64,000 bases of DNA. Origin: Epinephelus fuscoguttatus (Eukaryota; Chordata; Actinopteri; Perciformes; Serranidae). Location: contig NC_064755.1 of the NCBI RefSeq assembly GCF_011397635.1, positions 23,263,559 through 23,327,558 on the forward strand. Reading direction: 5' to 3'. The translations under genes were made by a program, and so were the position numbers. Positions within the stretch are counted from its first letter, which is position 1, and the number at the start of each line of letters is the position of its first letter. Under the pieces are notes generated by a model that worked only from the letters and a program-made list of their open reading frames with translations, was not told the DNA's origin and made no database searches. Shown here piece after piece: positions 59,801 to 64,000 of this stretch.

Positions 59801-62800
59801 CTGCACCCTGTATCTTGGAGATTCAGGCCTTTTGGAGGCTCATTATCGATGAGTGTATGTATGTCTGTGTGTTTGCTTGCTGTAAGGGTTTTTTCTCTAC
59901 GACCTATAAACTGTTTTAATGGGATTCCTGGAACAGCAGGAAGTCCTGTCCCAACACACATGCTTGGAGGGTTGCTTCTGTAGTGCACGTTTTGTTGTGC
60001 GATGTTGCAGATATCAACACACACAATCTACTGTATGTGTTGAAGTGGCTGTTTGTTACAGTGCTGTATAGTTCTGAAACCCACTCATAGTCAGACACCT
60101 GCAGAAGGACAGATCTTTAGGCAAAACTGTGTATTAAAGGTCGAGTGTGTAAGATTTAGGGGGATTTAGCGACATCTAGTGGTGAGGATTGCAGATTGCA
60201 ACCAGCTGAAACTTTTCATTTCAACTTTTCGTGAACCGGTAAAAACACTGAATAAAGTCCCATAAATCCATCTTCTAACCGCTTCATCCTCTTGAGGGTC
60301 GTGGGGGGGCTGGAGCCTTCCCTAGCTGACAATGGGCGAGAGGCAGGGTACACCCTGGACAGGTCGCCAGACTATCGCAGAGCTGACACATAGAGACAGA
60401 CAACCAGTCACACTCACATTCACACCTACGGACAATTTAGAGTTAACCTAGTCCCCAATCTGCATGTCTTTGGACTGTGGGAGGAAGCTGGAGTGCCCGG
60501 ACAGAACCCACGCTGACACGGGGAGAACATGCAAACTCCGTACAGAGGCGCTCCCACACCCGGGATCGAACAGGGAACCCTCTTGCTGTGAGGCGACAGT
60601 GCTAACCACCACTCCACTGTGCCGCCCACTGAATAAAGTCATTTTGCATATTAAACAAATCTGTTTTTCCTACCCTGCGGTTGCTGAGGGGCTGCTAAAT
60701 TTAGTATCAGATGCAAAAACATGACTGGCCCTATCTAGAGCCAGTGTTTGGTTTGTTTGCTCTGGGCTGCAGTAGAAACATGGCATTGCAAAATGGTGGA
60801 CTCTAAGGAGGAGGACCTGGTTCCTATGTGGATAAAAGCAGCTCACTCTTAGGTAAAGAATAATAGTTATTTTCAGGTGATTATACACTAAAGAAAACAC
60901 TTCTCATATTCAATTTCTGCCAATATATCCTCCTAAATCATAGACACGTAGCCTTTAAATGCAGGTCATTATCTGACCGACATTTGAACATGGTAACTGG
61001 GTTATCTACTGTATATTGTTCTGAAGGTGTTGGACTTTTAACTGATACTGAAACGTGTTATCTATATAGCTTTTGAGTGAAACCAGTCAGGGCACTGAAT
61101 ATAACATGCAGAGCCACCAGTGATAAAGCAGAATTTAAGAGTCTCCAGGGCTCCAATTTGAGGTTACAGGTTCCTTTTGAACTCCCTATGTCACTTCCCC
61201 TCTCCCTCGGGGCACAGAGGAAGTAGGAGCAGATGTGTTAAGCTAACGGACACTTTGACAACACTGCCAGTCTGTAAGTTCCTCTACTCCCCACTGCTGG
61301 CATTAACAGAAACCGCCTTTGATGTACACAGCACGTGTGTGCTCACACGCAGCCACTGATTACAGTCACAAGCTGTTCTGCCCACCTCTGCCATCTCGCC
61401 TGCACAAACACTGGAACTGTGCTCTGGCTGTGGCACTAAATGTTCTGTCTGGCATGTTTCTAACATTATTATAGCCACGGATAAAGCATGTAGATGAAAG
61501 TTCTTCTCTCATTTTTAGGAAGATATCCATTAATATTTTCTTTTTTAAACTCATGTTATCAAAAATGATGACTTCAGAAATTTACTGTACACATTTTAAG
61601 ATGTGTGTTTTCCACATGAGCTGGTAAATACGATTTTTTAAAAGGTTACTAATCTGAGATTAGAAGGGATTACCCCTCACCATGACTGTAGATCACATCC
61701 AACTGGGAAAGCAATATTTTCATGTGTCAACATATTCCACTTTATCCATCAAGCGGATTTTATTGTGTGGTATTTCTCACTCTTTGTTCTGCAGTGTTCA
61801 GCCCCACACCGTGTTTATCTTAGGCTCCTTTGTTATGTAACTGACACGGTTTAGTTTCTGGAATGCAAGAATATCGACCTCTAGTGGTGTATTTGACTCA
61901 TTACACGCACCCTTGGTGTGAATGTTTTGATTTTAAGGACACGCTCCCACCCACCTCAGTGTCTAGCACGTGCGGAGAAATGCATCTTCAGTACTGATGA
62001 ATGTGATTGGCCTGCTCAGGCTCCAAAATATCACTCCATGTATTCAGCCTTCATCAGTCGCAGGCAGGAGAGTCACTCACAGGCGTTTGAGAACGTGATC
62101 GTTTATAAATCTGAGTCATTCGTGTGACTTCGTTATCTAATCTCATCTTATTTTTTGCACCATCATTATCAAATTACTGCCACTTTAAAAAAGCTCTCTC
62201 ACCAATTACAAGATAAAATACAAGGAAGTACCACATAATGACAAGAGGGAATATTCATTAATCAGTGATGAATATATGGCAAATAATGTTCTGACTGTTT
62301 GTCTCTTTGAGGTGTACATTTAAATTGAGTGGGAGGGTTTAGGTGAGGGAGGGAGCACAGAGAGAGAGAGGGAGCATGTCTCTGTGTGTGAGAGTGTGTG
62401 TGTGTGTGTGAGCGTAGCTATAAAACAGACTTTGAACTCCAACCAGCTCAGTAGCAGACAGCTGTGCAGGACAAAGCGCATCTCCCGCATGCAGCTCGGC
62501 AACACACTGACAAACAGGACAGCGAGCTTTATTAGCCTTTTCTGGAAAATACGTTGCGGATCAAAAATAGCAGAGATGGCGACAATGTTCAGATACCCCG
62601 TGTTCCCTCATCTGCAGGGTGAGTCAAGCAGAGATTTAAATTTGCAGGAGATAAAAGTGAAGTACGATGCTGTTTTAGTCTTGTATGTGCAGAATATGTT
62701 TTTAAACATGAGTTTAGTCAGATATCAGTCTGTTCTCATTTCAGCTGGTCAGATTGTGACTTTTATCTGTTAAAAAAAAATCTTCATCACTTATTATTTT

Positions 62801-64000
62801 AAATAGAGCATGTTGTGAGCTATCAGTCTGATACAAGAGGCGATGTTTTTAATGAGCAATAAAAGTTACTCTGATTTTGTACGAACAAGGAGGTATACAA
62901 GGAGATCATGCAAAAGCCGTTTCAAGCTGCACATTTTTCATCAGTCTGATGAAGAGTGTGAAGCTCGTAACATCATCTCAGTGGTAGTTAAACTAAATAT
63001 ATGTTCATGGGAGCAAAGTCTGTATTTCTGCGACATTTTGTGTACACTGTGATTAACATGCGGCACTCATCAAACTTGCTGCATTCCAGTTATCTCTCAG
63101 CTTTGTTGCAGCGTGATAGGTGACACTTTTTTCAGGAGATATACTGGTTTAGCACAAGCTGTTTTGATTTCTATAAACAGTTCAGTTTAGGACTAGATGG
63201 TACAATCCTCGATGCACATACTTCAGACTATGAGTGGGAGTACTAGTGCCGTCTGGGGGTCCAAGTGGGAGCCAAAGGGTAGATGAATAGAAGAGTAGGA
63301 AAGGGCAAAGGTAGATACAAAAGTAAGAAGGAGCATATGGCTGTACACTCTGCCTCCCCCTACTCCCTCATTTTGATGAAGGAAGAGGGGGGAGAAAATA
63401 CACTATCTTCGGTTTTTAGCTTATTAAGGCAGCGTGCCCACTTTTAGTCCTAAATCCTTTGATTACTGAGGTCATGGATTGAAGCTTTGGGCTACTATTG
63501 TTTCAGCAACTTCTGCAATGTTTACATAACTATGTGCCTGTACTGTTCTGATTCATCTCTTCGTTATATTGAATATGGCTTCAGGCGGTGGGATGAGATG
63601 TTCCTCCACTCAGTGTGAACAATTATGTAATTCCAGCCTGAGTCCTATCACTATAGAGACGATTCAGAAACTGAGCGTGAGCCAGAGGATCAGGCAGATG
63701 CTCGTGTCACGATTTGAAAGGAGAAAAAAAATAGATCCCTGAAGAATGTGTCCTTGCAGGAGAGATTTAAGAGATTTCTGTCACCACTGCCTCGTCACAT
63801 CCAAACCCATGTTACTGAGAGAAAGTGGTTAAATGGAAGTTTGTTTTATTTGTTTCTGTCGATTCAGATCCGTGTGACCCTGGTCTGTCGCTGTCAGCAG
63901 GGAGGAGCGTCATGGCGGAGCCCGACTACCTGGAGGGGGACTGTGATGAGCTCATCAAACCCAAGAAGCTGATCAACCCGGTCAAGAACTCCCGAAACCA
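32290..64000 (+). CDS. fam107b: FAM107B, N-terminal part with alternative starts (3' truncated by window)
   Basis: FAM107 (DUF1151) proteins are small, stress- and heat-shock-responsive coiled-coil proteins; FAM107A binds actin, FAM107B is less studied. Exons seen: 32289-32730 and 36446-36515 (long form), 62576-62618 (alternative coding first exon), 63868-64000 (shared). The shared exon reads [20 protein letters not shown], then [10 protein letters not shown], at the window end. This is the conserved start of FAM107B (MAEPDY and INPVK rather than the FAM107A ARPEY and LNPVK). Long-form exons join it in frame through a G|AT codon. The long form would have about 147+24+14 residues before MAEPDY; human FAM107B, as I recall, also has a long isoform of about 306 residues. 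The coiled-coil C-terminal half lies beyond the window. Confidence 0.85.
34368..34390. repeat. Short (GT)n tract
   Basis: About 11 GT units within a GT-rich stretch (34351-34390), in a fam107b intron. Confidence 0.8.
35614..35658. repeat. (ATAG)11 tetranucleotide microsatellite
   Basis: Eleven near-perfect tandem ATAG/GATA units, in a fam107b intron. Confidence 0.95.
36446..36515 (+). CDS. fam107b: fam107b long-isoform exon 2
   Basis: It follows a strong pyrimidine-rich acceptor (CCCTCCCACATCCCCGTCAG). It reads [20 protein letters not shown], then GLS plus one base, and ends at donor GTACGG. Phase 0 in and phase 1 out match the flanking fam107b exons exactly. The next codon becomes G|AT (Asp) on joining to 63868. 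Confidence 0.7.
37398..37735 (+). mobile_element. Tc1/mariner-type MITE with long inverted ends
   Basis: The left end (ATACAATGAACAAAAATTTA, TTTGTTTTTGCTCC...CCACAGGTTTAAGTT) is mirrored by the right end read in reverse (TTTGTTTTTGCTCC...CCACAGGTTTAACTT). That gives inverted arms of roughly 70-90 bp. The left terminus matches a very common fish Tc1-like end. The transposase is deleted. Confidence 0.65.
39154..39183 (+). other. Candidate alternative first-exon end of fam107b (weak)
   Basis: ATGGGAGATTATGATGCACC starts a short frame ([10 protein letters not shown]) that runs into a perfect donor GTAAGT at 39184. With that donor the frame would not match 63868, so it would act only as an upstream frame. 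An alternative GT at 39180 would give phase 1 and an in-frame join. There is no promoter motif and no comparative support. Confidence 0.2.
39205..39245. repeat. (TC)n microsatellite
   Basis: Imperfect CT/TC run of about 41 bases. Confidence 0.9.
40283..40306 (+). promoter_or_regulatory. Clustered TCF/LEF, FOX and SOX motifs: candidate enhancer core
   Basis: CTTTGAT (40283-40289), GTAAACA (40293-40299) and ACAATGG (40300-40306) lie within 24 bp. The surrounding segment, about 40100-40420, is free of obvious repeats. These are core motifs of TCF/LEF, forkhead and SOX factors. Function is inference only. Confidence 0.35.
42514..43230 (-). mobile_element. RTE-clade LINE 3' end (Rex3/Babar-like), interrupted
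   Basis: On the minus strand it reads the C-terminal part of an RTE reverse-transcriptase protein with decay: [52 protein letters not shown] and [14 protein letters not shown] 3' UTR follows, ending GTGAAAATGGATGGATGGA near 42514. The reading frame is split by a 221-bp insertion at 42965-43185; upstream of it the frame resumes as LYWSIY, so [17 protein letters not shown] was once continuous. The copy is truncated and inactive. Confidence 0.8.
42950..43200. mobile_element. 221-bp foldback insertion with 15-bp flanking direct repeats
   Basis: ttgggacgtatatgg occurs at 42950-42964 and 43186-43200, bracketing 42965-43185. Inside, 43044-43069 and 43162-43187 are perfect 26-bp inverted repeats built of AAGCGTG, two A6 blocks and GCGATC, separated by 92 bp. 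The last two bases of the right arm overlap the flanking repeat. There is no coding capacity. I do not recognise the family. Confidence 0.75.
43590..43748 (+). mobile_element. TTAAAGGRR-type element, right end
   Basis: It ends CAAAATGTCTAACTATTCC, TTTAA, with TTAA at 43745-43748. TTTATGCTAAGCTAACCAG and a TTCAGCAAGAAAAC block match the right arm near 16.5-16.6 kb. The left end was not identified. Confidence 0.5.
44466..44640 (+). mobile_element. TTAAAGGRR-type element, left end
   Basis: TTAAAGGGGAATTACACC begins at 44466, followed by a short ATT run. It has the T2-type TTAA+AGGRR terminus, but the partner end was not found and the right limit is a guess. Confidence 0.35.
45324..45365. repeat. 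(CA)21 microsatellite
   Basis: Perfect CA repeat in a fam107b intron. Confidence 0.95.
45608..46075. mobile_element. MITE-like inverted-repeat element
   Basis: AGTACTACAAAGCTGGTTTTC (from about 45678) recurs inverted near the other end (GATAACCAGCTTTGTAGTACC, 46030-46050), with outer GGCCTGTACTATGAGG against GGCCTATGTTGGGGTTAG. The ends are diverged, so the boundaries are approximate. Confidence 0.45.
46125..46310 (+). mobile_element. Fragment of the 18.7-kb TTAA element family
   Basis: GCCACCATGTTTTTCTACAG, TAGCCCAGAATGGACAAATC and AAACACTGACTCTAG match 18890-18940 at most positions. The fragment stops where a SINE body begins, giving a chimeric junction near 46310. Confidence 0.6.
46311..46598 (+). 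mobile_element. Teleost SINE with RTE-like tail, copy 1 (5' truncated)
   Basis: It shares CCCACAGTCCAAAGACATGC, GGTGTGAATGTGAGTG, GGCGACCTGTCCAGGGTGT and GTCAGCTGGGATAGACTCCA with three other copies in the window. It ends GGATAAGCGGTTGTGGAAAA, then a TGAA-type tail. It is truncated at the 5' side against a TTAA-element fragment. Confidence 0.75.
46622..46987 (+). mobile_element. Teleost SINE with RTE-like tail, copy 2, with 12-bp target duplication
   Basis: The body (46634-46975) runs from a tRNA-like head (GGTGTTGTGGTTAGCACTGT) to tail AAAATGGATGGATGG. It is flanked by ataattcagtta at 46622-46633 and 46976-46987. This is the signature of target-primed reverse transcription. Confidence 0.85.
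47397..47404 (+). promoter_or_regulatory. Palindromic CRE upstream of a candidate fam107b first exon
   Basis: TGACGTCA, the full cAMP-response element, lies in locally GC-richer sequence just before the putative leader exon ending at 47643. It suggests CREB/ATF control of that promoter, which would suit a stress-inducible gene. This is motif evidence only. Confidence 0.5.
47440..47643 (+). other. fam107b: Candidate non-coding first exon of fam107b (short isoform)
   Basis: The sequence after the CRE has CpG-rich character, low repeat content and a good donor GAG|GTAGGT at 47644. Spliced to 63868 it would give a transcript whose main start is MAEPDY at 63912. It carries one short upstream frame, ATG 47570 to TAA 47605 ([11 protein letters not shown]). 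The 5' limit is unknown and no RNA evidence is available. Confidence 0.45.
48657..48682. repeat. (TG)13 microsatellite
   Basis: Perfect TG run in a fam107b intron. Confidence 0.9.
49023..49063. repeat. (TG)20 microsatellite
   Basis: Perfect TG run in a fam107b intron. Confidence 0.95.
50155..52300. other. fam107b intron segment: no gene recognised
   Basis: 50160-50680 is more GC-rich than its surroundings and reads like a decayed dispersed repeat (GCCCCTTTGACACC ... CTGTTTACGTCACACAC). I could not pair its ends or find a protein. Confidence 0.3.
54258..55637. mobile_element. Complete TTAA-flanked foldback element with about 170-bp inverted arms (T2/Kolobok-like)
   Basis: TTAA lies at 54258-54261 and 55634-55637. 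The left arm (AGGGATAGTGCAGATTTGAA ... GGAGAAGCAGGCAGGAGTAC ... GGGGGCAGCAGCAAA, to about 54425) matches the inverted right arm (AGGAATAGTTCAGATT ... GGAGAAGCAGGCAGGAGCAC ... GGGGCAGCAGCAAAT, from about 55458). The interior holds a SINE at 54932-55288. No transposase. Confidence 0.8.
54932..55288 (+). mobile_element. Teleost SINE with RTE-like tail, copy 3, nested in a TTAA element
   Basis: It runs from CAGTGGTGCAGTGGTTGGCA through CACAATCCAAAGACATACAG to GGACAAGCGGTTACGGAAAA and a GAAT-type tail. A clean target duplication was not found. It lies wholly between the arms of the element at 54258-55637. Confidence 0.75.
56784..56829. repeat. (CA)23 microsatellite
   Basis: Perfect CA repeat in a fam107b intron. 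Confidence 0.95.
57200..57320. promoter_or_regulatory. Candidate conserved non-coding element (weak)
   Basis: Repeat-free sequence with TTTTAATTAGAG (homeodomain-type core) followed by CCCCTATTTATGGC (MEF2-like, one mismatch). Only cross-species alignment can show whether it is constrained. Confidence 0.25.
60134..60958 (-). mobile_element. TTAA-flanked element of the 18.7-kb family, inverted and interrupted by a SINE
   Basis: TTAA lies at 60134-60137 and 60955-60958. Read on the minus strand, the right end (AGGCTACGTGTCTATGATTT ... CAGAAATTGAATATGA) matches the left end of 18744-19536. The internal AGAGCCAGTGTTTGGTTTG is the inverse of ACCAAACACTGGCTC. It is split by the SINE at 60260-60627. 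Confidence 0.75.
60247..60640 (-). mobile_element. Teleost SINE with RTE-like tail, copy 4, with perfect 13-bp target duplication
   Basis: actgaataaagtc occurs at 60247-60259 and 60628-60640, bracketing the SINE (minus strand, 60627 to 60260). It has head GGCGGCACAGTGGAGTGGTG, B-box-like GTTCGATCCC, GGACAGGTC-type body words and a degenerate tail. The duplication is host-element sequence, so the SINE entered an existing TTAA element. Confidence 0.9.
62419..62425 (+). promoter_or_regulatory. fam107b: TATA box of an internal fam107b promoter
   Basis: TATAAAA preceded by a short GT run. A start near 62449 would place the strong-context ATG at 62576 about 125 bases into the transcript. Confidence 0.6.
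62449..62618 (+). CDS. fam107b: fam107b alternative first exon (coding part 62576-62618)
   Basis: ATG 62576 in strong context (GAGATGG) reads [14 protein letters not shown] plus one base, to donor GTGAGT at 62619. Phase 1 matches the acceptor at 63868, giving [12 protein letters not shown] and then MAEPDY in frame. The frame is also open to an earlier, weaker-context ATG at 62489 ([10 protein letters not shown]), which would add 29 residues. The TATA box, Kozak match, donor and phase all agree; expression is not shown. Confidence 0.65.
62619..63867 (+). other. fam107b intron before the shared exon
   Basis: Donor GTGAGT, acceptor TGTTTCTGTCGATTCAG. AT-rich with no recognised repeat or exon. 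Confidence 0.6.
63868..64000 (+). CDS. fam107b: fam107b shared exon: start of the FAM107 core (truncated by window)
   Basis: Acceptor GATTCAG. In phase 1 it reads [15 protein letters not shown], then [20 protein letters not shown] and [10 protein letters not shown]. Met at 63912 is the conserved start of the short FAM107B form. The 14 residues before it are open and in frame, so longer forms read through. The window ends two bases into the next codon. Confidence 0.93.

Overview
This is vertebrate nuclear DNA, almost certainly from a spiny-rayed (percomorph-like) teleost. The evidence is split genes with GT-AG introns, many CA/GT microsatellites, and fish-type dispersed repeats: TTAA-flanked TTAAAGG elements, hAT and Tc1/mariner relics, an RTE LINE and tRNA-like SINEs. 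I see no prokaryotic or viral genes, no CRISPR array and no rRNA. Three protein-coding genes are supported by conserved peptides joined across phase-compatible splice sites.

1-5.3 kb, plus strand: the 3' end of grm3, a group II metabotropic glutamate receptor. It comprises the end of the seventh-helix exon, a repeat-filled last intron, the terminal exon carrying the class I PDZ ligand, and a 3' UTR. 5.3-9.6 kb: intergenic DNA with a hAT element that has near-perfect 8-bp target duplications, a SINE and a decayed Tc1/mariner relic. 9.6-27.7 kb, minus strand: complete elapor2 (kiaa1324l). All 22 coding exons join without a phase error into 1000 residues: signal peptide, cysteine-rich modules, an MRH lectin-like domain, one transmembrane helix and a cytoplasmic tail with a YXX-phi sorting motif. 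grm3 and elapor2 converge, as at human 7q21.

27.7-32.3 kb is a divergent intergenic region. 32.3-64.0 kb, plus strand: the 5' half of fam107b, cut off by the window edge. At least two coding starts converge on one phase-1 acceptor at 63868: a long amino-terminal extension (exons near 32.3 and 36.4 kb) and a TATA-driven first exon near 62.5 kb. A CRE-containing, probably non-coding first exon near 47.5 kb would give the short form that starts inside the shared exon. The introns between are mostly repeats, with one tight cluster of developmental transcription-factor motifs at 40.3 kb.

No new multi-gene system is visible. The observations most worth following are the fam107b alternative amino termini, a 221-bp foldback insertion with 15-bp flanking repeats inside an RTE reading frame, a SINE family sharing its 3' tail with the local RTE, nested TTAA-element/SINE insertions that can be ordered in time, and a CA repeat directly behind an elapor2 5' splice site.
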